Shown here one piece after another: positions 1-13,348 of a stretch of DNA of 64,000 nt. Each line of letters opens with the position of its first letter. Position 1 is the first letter of the stretch. Position numbers and translations under genes: made by a program. The stretch is taken from contig NW_027475140.1 in NCBI RefSeq assembly GCF_051020985.1, positions 2,046,001 through 2,110,000 on the forward strand. Direction: 5' to 3'. Source of the stretch: Nomia melanderi. Its lineage: Eukaryota; Arthropoda; Insecta; Hymenoptera; Halictidae. The notes under the pieces are model-generated. The model did not search any database. It saw only the letters and a program-made list of their open reading frames with translations, and was not told where the DNA came from.

Positions 1-371
1 GGCCTCCTACAGACAATGCACTTTGATTTATTGCGCTATCTGTAATAGCACCCGAGATATCACCAGATATATATTGGATTTTACCCTGACCCTGAGTGTC
101 CGGCCCCATGAGACGGTCGTTGTCTCGGCCCCTGGAGGTCCGAGGACATTCCCGCTGCACAGATACATGCGCCAGGGCCTCCTACAGGTAATGCACTTTG
201 ATTAATTCGCTATCTGTAATAGCAACCGAGATATCACCAGATCTATATTGGATTTTCCCCTGACCCTGAGTGTCCGACCCCTTGAGACTGTCGTTTTCTC
301 GGCCCCTGGTGGTCCGAGGTCGTTCCCGTTGCACAGATTCATGCGCCAGGGCCTCCTACAGACAATGCACT
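1..371 (+). repeat. Lead-in monomers, clan A
   Basis: About two monomers precede the first HOR. They have the variants ctgttgtctcggcccctgg-like (tcgttgtctcgg) and ggaggtccgaggac, a 1-bp deletion near 203 (gattaattcgc), and a BglII site AGATCT at 239-244. The same succession of variants occurs at about 34,143-34,500, so these monomers are relatives of the right-hand half of the window. The array continues to the left of the window. Confidence 0.8.
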
Positions 372-2296
372 TTGATTTATTGCGCTATCTGTAATAGCAC
401 CCGAGATATCACCAGATATATATTGGATTTTTCACTGACCCTGAGTGTCCGGCCCCATAAGACTGTGGTTTTCTCGGCCCCTGGTGTTCCGAGGTCGTTC
501 CCGCTGCACAGATTCATGCGCCAGGGCCTCCTGCAGACAATTCACTTTGGTTTATTGCCCTATCTCTAATAGCACCCGAGATATCACCAGATATATATTG
601 GATTTTTCACCGACCCTGAGTGTCCGGCCCCATGAGACGGTGGTTTTCTCGGCCGCTGGTGGTCCGAGGTCGTTCCCGCTGGCCAGATTCATGCGCCAGG
701 GCCTCCTACAGACAATGCACTATGATTTATTGCGTTATCTGTAATAACACCCGAGATATCACCAGATCTATATTGGATTTTCCCCTGACCCTGAGTATCC
801 GGCCCCATGAGACTGTGGTTTTCTCGGCCCCTGGTGGTCCGAGGTCGTTCCCGTTGCACAGATTCATGCGCCAGGGCCTCCTGCAGATAATTCACTTTGG
901 TTTATTGCGCTATCTCTAATAGCACCCGAGATATCACCAGATATATATTGGATTTTTCACTGACCCTGAGCGTCCGGCCCCATGAGACGGTCGTTTTCTC
1001 GGCCCCTGGTGGTCCGAGATCGTTCCCGCTGCACAGGTTCATGCGCCAGCGTCTCCTACAGACAATGCACTTTGATTTATTGCGCTATCTGTAATAGCAC
1101 CCGAGATATCACCAGATATATATTGGATTTTCCCCTGACCCTGAGTGTCCGGCCCCATGAGACTGTGGTTTTCTCGGCCCCTGGTGGTCCGAGGTCGTTC
1201 CAGCTGCACTGATTCATGCGCCAGGGCCTCCTACAGACAATGCACTTTGATTTATTGCGCTATCTGTAATAGCACCCGTGATATAACCAGATATATATTG
1301 GATTTTCCCCTGACCCTGAGTGTCCGGCCCCTTGAGACTGTCGTTTTCTCGGCCGCTGGTGGTCCGGGGTCGTTCCCGTTGCACAGATTCATGCGCCAGG
1401 GCCTCCTGCAGATAATTCACCTTGGTTTATTGCGCTATCTCTAATAGCACCCGAGATATCACCAGATATATATTGGATTTTCCCCTGACCCTGAGTGTGC
1501 GGCACCATGAGACTGTAGTTTTCTCGGCCCCTGGTGGTCCTAGGTCGTTCCCGATGCACAGATTCATGCGCCAGGGCCTCCTACAGACAATGCACTTTGA
1601 TTTATTGCTCTATCTGTAATAGCACCCGAGATATCACCAGATATATATTGGATTTTCCCCTGACCCTGAGTGTCCGGCCCCATGAGACTGCGGTTTTCTC
1701 GGCCCCTGGTGGTCCGAGGTCGTTCCCGCTGCACACATTCATGCGCCAGGGCCTCCTGCAGACAATTCACTTCGGTTTATTGCGCTATCTCTAATAGCAC
1801 CCGAGATATCACCAGATATATATTGGATTTTTCACTGACCCTGAGCGTCCGGCCCGATGAGACGGTCGTTTTCTCGGCCCCTGGTGGTCCGAGAACGTTC
1901 CCGCTGCACAGGTTCATGCGCCAGAGTCTCCTACAGACAATGCACTTTGATTTATTGCGCTATCTGTAATAGCACCCGAGATATCACCAGATATATATTG
2001 GATTTTTCACTGACCCTGAGTGTCCTGCCCCATGAGACGGTGGTTTTCTCGGCCCCTGGTGTTCCGAGGTCGTTCCCGCTGGACAGATTCATGCGCCAGG
2101 GCCTCCTACAGACAATGCACTTTGATTTATTGCGCTATCTCTAATAGCACCCGAGATATCACCAGATATATATTGAATTTTTCCCTGACCCTGTGTGTCC
2201 GGCCCCATGAGACTGTGGTTTTCTCGGCCCCTGGTGGTCCGAGGTCGTTCCCCTTGCACAGATTCATGCGCCAGGGCCTCCTGCAGATAATTCACT
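372..2296 (+). repeat. 11-monomer HOR, copy 1 (1,925 bp)
   Basis: This block of 11 monomers is followed directly by a second copy at a constant offset of 1,925 bp (11 x 175). Variant markers recur in order: cataagactgtgg near 456, ggccgctgg with ctggccag near 653-685, AGATCT near 762, the gcgccagcgtctcc variant near 1,044, ccccttgagactg near 1,327, ttgctctatc near 1,604 and attgaatttttccctg near 2,172. The left border is inside a monomer: upstream of about 370 the match to positions 1,925 bp further on is lost. Confidence 0.92.
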
Positions 2297-4221
2297 TTGA
2301 TTTATTGCGCTATCTGTAATAGCACCCGAGATATCACCAGATATATATTGGATTTTTCACTGACCCTGAGTGTCCGGCCCCATAAGACTGTGGTTTTCTC
2401 GGCCCCTGGTGTTCCGAGGTCGTTCCCGCTGCACAGATTCATGCGCCAGGGCCTCCTGCAGACAATTCACTTTGGTTTATTGCCCTATCTCTAATAGCAC
2501 CCGAGATATCACCAGATATATATTGGATTTTTCACCGACCCTGAGTGTCCGGCCCCATGAGACGGTGGTTTTCTCGGCCGCTGGTGGTCCGAGGTCGTTC
2601 CCGCTGGCCAGATTCATGCGCCAGGGCCTCCTACAGACAATGCACTATGATTTATTGCGCTATCTGTAATAACACCCGAGATATCACCAGATCTATATTG
2701 GATTTTCCCCTGACCCTGAGTATCCGGCCCCATGAGACTGTGGTTTTCTCGGCCCCTGGTGGTCCGAGGTCGTTCCCGTTGCACAGATTCATGCGCCAGG
2801 GCCTCCTGCAGATAATTCACTTTGGTTTATTGCGCTATCTCTAATAGCACCCGAGATATCACCAGATATATATTGGATTTTTCACTGACCCTGAGCGTCC
2901 GGCCCCATGAGACGGTCGTTTTCTCGGCCCCTGGTGGTCCGAGATCGTTCCCGCTGCACAGGTTCATGCGCCAGCGTCTCCTACAGACAATGCACTTTGA
3001 TTTATTGCGCTATCTGTAATAGCACCCGAGATATCACCAGATATATATTGGATTTTCCCCTGACCCTGAGTGTCCGGCCCCATGAGACTGTGGTTTTCTC
3101 GGCCCCTGGTGGTCCGAGGTCGTTCCAGCTGCACTGATTCATGCGCCAGGGCCTCCTACAGACAATGCACTTTGATTTATTGCGCTATCTGTAATAGCAC
3201 CCGTGATATAACCAGATATATATTGGATTTTCCCCTGACCCTGAGTGTCCGGCCCCTTGAGACTGTCGTTTTCTCGGCCGCTGGTGGTCCGGGGTCGTTC
3301 CCGTTGCACAGATTCATGCGCCAGGGCCTCCTGCAGATAATTCACCTTGGTTTATTGCGCTATCTCTAATAGCACCCGAGATATCACCAGATATATATTG
3401 GATTTTCCCCTGACCCTGAGTGTGCGGCACCATGAGACTGTAGTTTTCTCGGCCCCTGGTGGTCCTAGGTCGTTCCCGATGCACAGATTCATGCGCCAGG
3501 GCCTCCTACAGACAATGCACTTTGATTTATTGCTCTATCTGTAATAGCACCCGAGATATCACCAGATATATATTGGATTTTCCCCTGACCCTGAGTGTCC
3601 GGCCCCATGAGACTGCGGTTTTCTCGGCCCCTGGTGGTCCGAGGTCGTTCCCGCTGCACACATTCATGCGCCAGGGCCTCCTGCAGACAATTCACTTCGG
3701 TTTATTGCGCTATCTCTAATAGCACCCGAGATATCACCAGATATATATTGGATTTTTCACTGACCCTGAGCGTCCGGCCCGATGAGACGGTCGTTTTCTC
3801 GGCCCCTGGTGGTCCGAGAACGTTCCCGCTGCACAGGTTCATGCGCCAGCGTCTCCTACAGACAATGCACTTTGATTTATTGCGCTATCTGTAATAGCAC
3901 CCGAGATATCACCAGATATATATTGGATTTTTCACTGACCCTGAGTGTCCTGCCCCATGAGACGGTGGTTTTCTCGGCCCCTGGTGTTCCGAGGTCGTTC
4001 CCGCTGCACAGATTCATGCGCCAGGGCCTCCTACAGACAATGCACTTTGATTTATTGCGCTATCTCTAATAGCACCCGAGATATCACCAGATATATATTG
4101 AATTTTTCCCTGACCCTGTGTGTCCGGCCCCATGAGACTGTGGTTTTCTCGGCCCCTGGTGGTCCGAGGTCGTTCCCCTTGCACAGATTCATGCGCCAGG
4201 GCCTCCTGCAGATAATTCACT
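2297..4221 (+). repeat. 11-monomer HOR, copy 2 (1,925 bp)
   Basis: This is the second tandem copy of the unit at 372-2,296. Differences I noticed are few. Position 2,660 reads gcgctat where copy 1 has gcgttat. Copy 2 has the cagcgtctcc form near 3,849 where copy 1 has cagagtctcc near 1,924. It also has gctgcacag near 4,006 where copy 1 has gctggacag. After about 4,244 the next monomer carries the agatagatattgg and ctcgggacgg variants instead of starting a third copy. Confidence 0.92.
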
Positions 4222-6873
4222 TTGATTTATTGCGCTATCTGTAATAGCACCCGAGATATCACCAGATAGATATTGGATTTTTCACTGACCCTAAGTGTCC
4301 GGCCCCTCGGGACGGTGGTTTTCTCGGCCCCTGGTAGTCCGAGGTCGTTCCCGCTGCACAGATTCATGCGCCAGGGCCTCCTACAGACAATGCACTTTGA
4401 TTTATTGCGCTATCTGTAATAGCACCCAAGATATCACCAGATAAATATTGGATTTTCCCCTGACCCTGAGTGTCCGGCCCCATGAGACGGTGGTTTTCTC
4501 GGCCCCTGATGGTCCGAGGTCGTTCCCGCTGGCCACATTTATGCGCCAGGGCCTCCTACAGACAATGCACTTTGATTTATTGCGCTAGACTGTAATAGCA
4601 CCAGAGATATCACCAGATATATATTGGATTTTCCCCTGACCCTGAGTGTCCGGCCCCTTGAGACTGTCGTTTTCTCGGCCCCTGGTGGTCCGAGGTCGTT
4701 CCCGTTGCACAGATTCATGCGCCAGGGCCTCCTGCAGATAATTCACCTTGGTTTATTGGGCTATCTCTAATAGCACCCGAGATATCACCAGATATATATT
4801 GGATTTTTCACTGACCCTGAGTGTCCTGCCCCATGAGACGGTGGTTTTCTCGGCCCCTGGTGGTCCTAGGTCGTTCCCGCTGCACAGATGCATGCGCCAG
4901 GGCCTCCTGCAGATAATTCCCTTTGGCTTATTGCGCTATCTCTAATAGCGCCCGAGATATCACCAGATATATATTGGATTTTTCCCTGACCCTGAGTGTC
5001 CGGCCCCATGAGACTGCGGTTTTCTCGGCCCCTGGTGGTCCGAGGTCGTTCCCGCTGCACACATTCATGCGCCAGGGCCTCCTGCAGATAATTCACTTTA
5101 GTTTATTGCGCTATCTTTAATAGCACCCGAGATATCACCAGATATATATTGGATTTTCCCCTGACCCTGAGTGTCCGGCCCCATGAGACTGTGGTTTTCA
5201 CGGCCCCTGGTGGTCCGAGGTCGTTCCCGCTGCACAGATTCATGCGCCACGGCCTCCTACAGACAATGCACTTTGATTTATTGCGCTATCTGTAATAGCA
5301 CCCGAGATATCACCAGATATATATTGGATTTTTCCCTGACCCTGAGTGTCCGGCCCCATGAGACTGTGGTTTTTTCGGCCCCTGGTGGTCCGAGGTCGTT
5401 CCCGTTGCACAGATTCATGCGCCAGGGCCTCCTGCAGATAACTCACTTTGGTTTATTGCGCTATCTCTAATAGCACCCAAGATATCACCAGATATATATT
5501 GAATTTTTCCCTGACCCTGAGTGTCCGGCCCCATGAGACTGCGGTTTTCTCGGCCCCTGGTGGTCCGAGGTCGTTCCCGCTGCACACATTCATGCGCCAG
5601 GGCCTCCTGCAGATAATTCACTATGGTTTATTGCGCTATCTCTAATAGCACCCGAGATATCACCAGATATATATTGGATTTTGCCCTGACCCTGAGTGTC
5701 CGGCCCCATGAGACTGTGGTTTTCTCGGCCCTTGGTGGTCCGAGGTTGTTCCCGCTGCACAGATTCATGCGCCAGGGCATCCTACAGACAATGCACTTTG
5801 ATTTATTGCTCTATCTGTAATAGCACCCGAGATATCACCAGATATATATTGGATTTTCCCCTGACCCTGATTGTCCGGCCCCATGAGACTGTGGTTTTCT
5901 CGGCCCCTGGTGGTCCGAGGTCGTTCCCGCTGTCCACATTTATGCGCCAGGGCCTCCTACAGACAATGCAATTTGATTTATTGCGCTATCTGTAATAGCA
6001 CCCGAGATATCACCAGATATATATTGGATTTTTCCCTGACCCTGAGTGTCCGGCCCCATGAGACGGTGGTTTTCTCGGCCCCTGGTGGTCCGAGGTCGTT
6101 CCCGTTGCACAGATTCATGCGCCAGGGCCTCCTGCAGGTAATGCACTTTGGTTTATTGCGCTATCTCTAATGGCACCCGAGATATCACCAGATATATATT
6201 GGATTTTTCACTGACCCTGAGCGTCCGGCCCCATGAGACGGTCGTTTTCTCGGCCCCTGGTGGTCCGAGAACGTTCCCGCTGCACAGGTTCATGCGCCAG
6301 CGTCTCCTACAGACAATGCACTTTGATTTATTGCGCTATCTGTAATAGCACCCGAGATATCACCAGATATATATTGGATTTTTCACTGACCCTGAGTGTC
6401 CTGCCCCATAAGACGGTGGTTTTCTCGGCCCCTGGTGTTCCGAGGTCGTTCCCGCTGCACAGATTCATGCGCCAGGGCCTCCTACAGACAATGCACTTTG
6501 ATTTATTGCGCTATCTCTAATAGCACCCGAGATATCACCAGATATATATTGGATTTTCCCCTGACCCTGAGTGTCCGGCCCCATGAGACTGTGGTTTTCT
6601 CGGCCCCTGGTGGTCCGAGGTCGTTCCCGTTGCACAGATTCATGCGCCAGGGCCTCCTGCAGATAATTCACTTTGGTTTATTGCGCTATCTCTAATAGCA
6701 CCCGAGATATCACCAGATATATATTGGATTTTCCCCTGACCCTGAGTGTCCGGCCCCATGAGACTGTGGTTTTCTCGGCCCCTGGTCGTCCGAGGTCGTT
6801 CCCGCTGCACAGATTCATGCGCCAGGGCCTCCTACAGACAATGCACTTTGATTTATTGCGCTATCTGTAATAG
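4222..6873 (+). repeat. Irregular clan A monomers between two HOR blocks
   Basis: About 15 monomers show no single HOR period. A 1-bp insertion lies near 4,588 (gcgctagactgtaat). The stretch 4,240-4,760 matches 56,187-56,710 variant for variant (agatagatattgg, ctcgggacgg, agataaatattgg, ctggccacatttatg, caccagagat), and 4,945-5,640 matches 55,491-56,190. Near the right end, 6,346-6,545 recurs at 6,871-7,070 (offset 525 bp, a trimer), leading into the 37-mer. No non-satellite DNA is present. Confidence 0.85.
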
Positions 6874-9800
6874 CACCCGAGATATCACCAGATATATATT
6901 GGATTTTTCACTGACCCTGAGTGTCCTGCCCCATAAGACGGTGGTTTTCTCGGCCCCTGGTGTTCCGAGGTCGTTCCCGCTGCACAGATTCATGCGCCAG
7001 GGCCTCCTACAGACAATGCACTTTGATTTATTGCGCTATCTCTAATAGCACGCGAGATATCACCAGATATATATTGGATTTTCCCGTGACCCTGAGTGTC
7101 CGGCCCCATGAGACTGTGGTTTTCTCGGCCCCTGGTGGTCCGAGGTCGCTCCCGTTGTACAGATTCATGCGCCAGGGCCTCCTGCAGATAATTCACTTTG
7201 GTTTATTGCGCTATCTCTAATAGCACCCGAGATATCACCAGATATATATTGGGTTTTCACCTGACCCTGAGTGTCCGGCCCCATGAGACTGAGGTTTTCT
7301 CGGCCCCTGGTGGTCCGAGGTCGTTCCCGCTGGCCAGATTCATGCGCCTGGGCCTCCTACAGACAATGCACTTTGATTTATTGCGCTATCTCAAATAGCA
7401 CCCGAGATATCACCAGATATATATTGGATTTTACCCTGAACCTGAGTGTGCGGCCCCATGAGACTGTGGTTTTCTCGGCCCCTGGTGGTCCGAGGTCGTT
7501 CCAGCTGGCCAGATTTATTCGCCTGGGCCTCCTACAGACAATGCACTTTGATTTATTGCGCTATCTGTAATAGCACCCGAGATATCACCAGATATATATT
7601 GGATTTTTCCCTGACCCTGAGTGTCCGGCCCCATGAGACGGTGGTTTACTCGGCCCCTGGTGGTCGGAGGTCGTTCCTGCTGGCCAGATTCATGCGCCAG
7701 GGCCTCCTACAGACAATGCACTTTGGTTTATTGCGCTATCTGTAATAGCACCCGAGATATCACCAGATATATGCTGGATTTTTACATGACCTTGGGTGAC
7801 GGATTCCGAATATCTGTAATTTTCTCGGCCACTGGTGGTCCGAGGTCGTTCCTGCGGTACAGATTCATTCGCAAGGGCCTCCTACAGACAATGCACTTTG
7901 GTTTATTGCGCTATCTGTAATAGCACCCGAGATATCACCAGATATATATTGGATTTTCCCCTGACCCTGAGTGTCCGGCCCCATGAGACTGAGGTTTTCT
8001 CGGCCCCTGGTGGTCCGAGGTCGTTCCCGCTGGCCAGATTCATGCGCCTGGGCCTCCTACAGACAATGCACTTTGATTTATTGCGCTATCTCAAATAGCA
8101 CCCGAGATATCACCAGATATATATTGGATTTTTCCCTGACCCTGAGTGTCCGGCGCCATGAGACGGTGGTTTTCTTGGCCCCTGGTGGTCCGAGGTCGTT
8201 CCCGCTGCACAGATGCATGCGCCAGGGCCTCCTTCAGATAATTCACTTTGGTTTATTGCGCTATCTCTAGTAGCACCCGAGATAGCACCAGATATATATT
8301 GGATTTTCCCCTGACCCTGAGTGTCCGGACCCATGAGACGGTGGTTTTCTCGGCCCCTGGTGGTCCGAGGTCGTTCCCGCTGCCCAGATTCATGCGCCAG
8401 GGCCTCCTACAGACAGTGCACTTTTGTTTATTGCGCTATCTGTAATAGCAGCCGAGATATCACCAGATATATATTTCATTTTTCCCTGACCCTGAGTGTC
8501 CGGCTTCATGAGACGGTGATTTTCTCGTCCCCTGGTGGTCCGACGTCGTTCCCGCTGCCCAGATTCATGCGCATGGGCCTCCTACAGACAATGCACTTTG
8601 GTTTATTGCGCTATCTGTAATAGCACCCGAGATATCACCAGATATATATTGGATTTTCCCCTGACCCTGAGTGTCCGGCCCCATGAGACTGAGGTTTTCT
8701 CGGCCCCTGGTGGTCCGAGGTCGTTCCCGCTGGCCAGATTCATGCGCCTGGGCCTCCTACAGACAATGCACTTTGATTTATTGCGCTATCTCAAATAGCA
8801 CCCGAGATATCACCAGATATATATTGGATTTTTCCCTGACCCTGAGTGTCCGGCGCCATGAGACGGTGGTTTTCTTGGCCCCTGGTGGTCCGAGGTCGTT
8901 CCCGCTGGCCAGATTCATGCGCCTGGCCCTCCTACAGACAATGCACTTTGGTTTATTGCGCTATCTCTAATAGCACCCGAGATATCACCAGATATATATT
9001 GGATTTTCCCCTGACCCTGAGTGTCCGGCGCCATGAGACGGTGGTTTTCTTGGCCCCTGGTGGTCCGAGGTCGTTCCCGCTGCACAGATGCATTCGCCTG
9101 TGCCTCCTACAGACAATGCACTTTGATTTATTGCGCTATCTGTAATAGCACCCGAGATATCACCAGATATATTTTGGATTTTCCCCTGTCCCTGAGTGTC
9201 CGGCCCCATGAGACTGTGGTTTTCTCGGCCCCTGGTGGTCCGAGGTCGTTCCCGCTGCACAGATTCATTCGCCTGGGCCTCCTACAGACAATGCACTTTG
9301 ATTTATTGCGCTATCTCTAATAGCACCCGAGATATCACCAGATATTTGCTGGATTTTTACATGACCTTGGGTGACGGATTCCGAATATCTGTAATTTTCT
9401 CGGCCACTGGTGGTCCGAGGTCGTTCCTGCGGTACAGATTCATTCGCAAGAGCCTCCTACAGACAATGCACTTTGGTTTATTGCGCTATCTGTAATAGCA
9501 CCCGAGATATCACCAGATATATATTGGATTTTCCCCTGACCCTGAGTGTCCGGCCCCATGAGACTGTGGTTTTCTCGGCCCCTGGTGGTCCGAGGTCGTT
9601 CCCGCTGCACAGATTCATTCGCCTGAGCCTCCTACAGACAATGCACTTTGATTTATTGCGCTATCTGTAATAGCACCCGAGATATCACCAGATATATATT
9701 GGATTCTTCCCTGACCCTGAGTGTCCGGCCCCATGAGACGGTGGTTTTCTCGGCCCCTGGTGGTCCGAGGTCGTTCCCGCTGCACAGATTCATGCGCCGG

Positions 9801-12800
9801 GGCCTAATACAGACAATGCACTTTGATTTCTTGGGCTATCTGTAATAGCACCCGAGATATCACCAGATATATATTGGATTTTTCCCTGACCCTGAGTGTC
9901 CGGCCCCATGAGACGGTGGTTTTCTCGGCCCCTGGTGGTCCGAGGTCGTTCCCGCTGCACAGATTCATGCGCCGGGGCCGCCTACAGACAATGCACTTTT
10001 ATTTATTGTTCTATCTGTAATATAACCCGAGATATCACCAGAAATATATTGGATTTTTCCCTGACCCTGAGTGTCCGGCCCCATGAGACGGTTGTTGTCT
10101 CGGCCCCTGGTGGTCCGAGGTCGTTCCCGCTGCACAGATTCATGCGCCAGGGTCTCCTACAGACAATGCACTTTGATTTATTGCGCTATTTGTAATAGCA
10201 CCCGAGATATCACCAGATATATATTGGATTTTTCACTGACCCTGAGTGTCCGGCCCCATGAGACGGTGGTTTTCTCGGCCCCTGGTGATCCGAGGTCGTT
10301 CCCGCTGCACAGATTCATGCGCCGGGTCCTAATACAGACAATGCACATTCATTTCTTGGGCTATCTGTAATAGCACCCGAGATATCACCAGATATATAAT
10401 GGATTCTTCCCTGACCCTGAGTGTCCGGCCCCATGAGACGGTGGTTTTCTCGGCCCCTGGTGGAACGAGGTCGTTCCGGCTGCACAGATTCATGCGCCAG
10501 GGCCTCCTACAGACAATTCACTTTGATTTATTGCGCTATCTGTAATAGCACCCGAGATATAACCAGATATATGTTGGATTTTTCCCTGACCCTGTGTGTC
10601 CGGCTCCATGAGACGGTGATTTTCTCGGTCCCTGGTGGTCCGAGGTCGTTCCCGCTGCCCAGATTCATGCGCCAGGGCCTCCTACAGACAATGCACTTTG
10701 GGTTATTAGGCTATCTGTAATAGCACCCGAGATATCACCAGATATATGCTGGATTTTTACATGACCTTGGGTGACGGATAACGAATATCTGTAATTTTCT
10801 CGGCCCCTGGTGGTCCGAGGTCGTTTCCGCTGCACAGATTCATTCGCCTGGGCCTCCTACAGACAATGCACTTTGGTTTATTGCGCTATCTCTAATAGCA
10901 CCCGAGATATCACCAGATATTTGCTGGATTTTTACATGACCTTGGGTGACGGATTCCGAATATCTGTAATTTTCTCGGCCACTGGTGGTCCGAGGTCGTT
11001 CCTGCGGTACAGATTCATTCGCAAGAGCCTCCTACAGACAATGCACTTTGGTTTATTGCGCTATCTGTAATAGCACCCGAGATATCACCAGATATATATT
11101 GGATTTTCCCCTGACCCTGAGTGTCCGGCCCCATGAGACTGTGGTTTTCTCGGCCCCTGGTGGTCCGAGGTCGTTCCCTCTGCACAGATTCATGCTCCAG
11201 GGCCTCCTACAGACAATGCACATTTATTTATTACGCTATCTGTAATAGCACCCGAGATACCACCAGATATATATTGGATCTTTCACTGACCCTGAGTGTC
11301 CGGCCCCATGAGACGGTGGTTTTCGCGGCCCCTGGTGGTTCGAGGTCGTTCCGGCTGCACAGATTCATGCGCCAGGGCGTCCTACAGACAATTCACTTTG
11401 ATTTATTGCGCTATCTGTAATAGCACCCGAGATATCACCAGATATATGTTGGATTTTCCCCTGACCCTGAGTGTCCGGCCCCATGTGTCGGTGGTTTTCT
11501 CGGCCCCTGGTGGTCCCACGTCGTTCCCGCTGCACAGATTCATGCACCAGGGCCTCCTACAAACAATGCACTTTGATTTATTGTTCTATCTGTAATATAA
11601 CCCGAGATATCACCAGAAATATATTGGATTTTTCCCTGACCCTGACTGTCCGGCCCCATGAGACGGTGGTTTTCTCGGCCCCTGGTGGTCCGAGGTAGTT
11701 CCCGCTGCACAGATTCATGCGCAAGGTCCTCCTACAGACAATGCACTTTGATTTATTGCGCTATCTGTAATAGCACCCGAGATATAACCTGATATATATT
11801 GGATTTTTCACTGACCCTGAGTGTCCGGCCCCATGAGACGGTGGTGTTCTCGGCCCCTGGTGGTCCGAGGTCGTTCCCGTTGCACAGATTCATGCGCCAG
11901 GGCCTCCTGCAGATAATACACTTTGGTTTATTGCGCTATCTCTAATAGCACCCGAGATATCACCAGATATATATTGGATTTTCCCCTGACCCTGAGTGTC
12001 CGGCCCCATGAGACTGTGGTTTTCTCGGCCCCTGGTGGTCCGAGGTCGTTCCCGCTGCACAGATTCATGCGCCAGGGCCTCCTACAGACAATGCACTTTC
12101 ATTTATTGCGCTATCTGTAATAGCACCCGAGATATCACCAGATATATATTGGATTTTTCACTGACCCTGAGTGTCCGGCCCCATGAGACGGTGGTTTTCT
12201 CGGCCCCTGGTGATCCTAGGTCGTTCCCGCTGCACAGATTCATGCGCCGGGTCCTAATACAGACAATGCACTTTGATTTATTGTGCTATCTGTAATATAA
12301 CCCGAGATATCACCAGATATATGTTGGATTTTCCCCTAACCCTGAGTGTCCGGCCCCATGAGACTGTGGTTTTCTCGGCCCCTGGTGGTCCGAGGTCGTT
12401 CCCGCTGCACAGATTCATGCGCCAGGGCCTCCTACAGACAATGCACATTTATTTATTACGCTATCTGTAATAGCACCCGAGATACCACCAGATATATATT
12501 GGATCTTTCACTGACCCTGAGTGTCCGGCCCCATGTGACGGTGGTTTTCGCGGCCCCTGGTGGTTCGAGGTCGTTCCGGCTGCACAGATTCATGCGCCAG
12601 GGCCTCCTACAGACAATTCACTTTGATTTATTGCGCTATCTGTAATAGCACCCGAGATATCACCAAATATATATTGGTTTTTCCCCTGACCCTGAGTGTC
12701 CGGCCCCATGAGACTGTGGTTTTCTCGGCCCCTGGTGGTCAGAGGTCGTTCCCGCTGCACAGATGCATGCGCCAGGGCCTCCTGCAGATAAGTCACTTTG

Positions 12801-13348
12801 ATTTATCGCGCTATCTCTAATAGCACCCGAGATATCACCAGATATATATTGGATTTTTCCCCGACGCAGAGTGTCCGGCCCCATGAGACGGTGCTTTTCT
12901 CGGCCCCTGGTGGTCAGAGGTCGTTCCCGCTGCACAGATTCATGCGCCAGGGCCTCCTACAGATAATGCACTTTGATTTATTGCGCTATCTGTAATTGCA
13001 CCCGAGATATAACCAGATATATGTTGGATTTTTCCCCGACCCTGAGTGTCCGGCCCCATGAGACTGTGGTTTTCTCTGCCCCCGGTGGTCAGAGGTCGTT
13101 CCCGCTGCGCAGATGCATGCGCCAGGGCCTCCTGCAGATAATTCACTTTGGTTTATTGCGCTATCTCTAATAGCACCCGAGATATCACCAGATATATATT
13201 GTATTTTCCCTTGACCCTGAGTGTCCTGGCCCATAAGACTGTGGTTTTCTCTGCACCTGGCGGTCAGAGATCGTTCCCGCCTCACAGATTCATGCGCCAG
13301 TGCCTCCTACAGACAATGCACTTTGGTTTATTGCGTTATCTCCAATCG
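6874..13348 (+). repeat. 37-monomer HOR, copy 1 (6,475 bp)
   Basis: This is a 6,475-bp unit (37 x 175) repeated at once by a second copy. It contains four copies of the divergent variant segment (near 7,771, 9,346, 10,746 and 10,921) and shorter internal duplications. These are 7,920-8,207 with 8,620-8,907 (offset 700), 9,320-9,670 with 10,895-11,245 (offset 1,575) and 11,180-11,420 with 12,405-12,645 (offset 1,225). The unit was therefore built from smaller amplified pieces before being doubled whole. The left border lies in the monomer where ctgtaatagc at 6,865-6,874 corresponds to ctccaatcgc at 13,340-13,349. Confidence 0.95.
7771..7820 (+). repeat. Divergent B-variant core segment (first of 15)
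   Basis: Within a normal-length monomer, about 50 bp between the AT-rich core and ttttctcgg is heavily substituted: tgctggatttttacatgacc, then ttgggtgacggattccgaat, then atctgtaat. The ccccatgagac of other monomers is absent, but the length is unchanged, so this is an old diverged allele and not an insertion. Further copies start near 9,346, 10,746, 10,921, 14,246, 15,821, 17,221, 17,396, 21,946, 22,644, 23,344, 24,918, 26,318, 27,018 and 27,543. None occurs before 7.7 kb or after 27.6 kb. Confidence 0.88.

Noticed and set aside
4580..4600. Possible transposon or target-site scar at the irregular gcgctagactgtaat
   Set aside because: It is a single-base insertion with one or two substitutions. 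Satellite continues in register on both sides and no terminal repeats are present.
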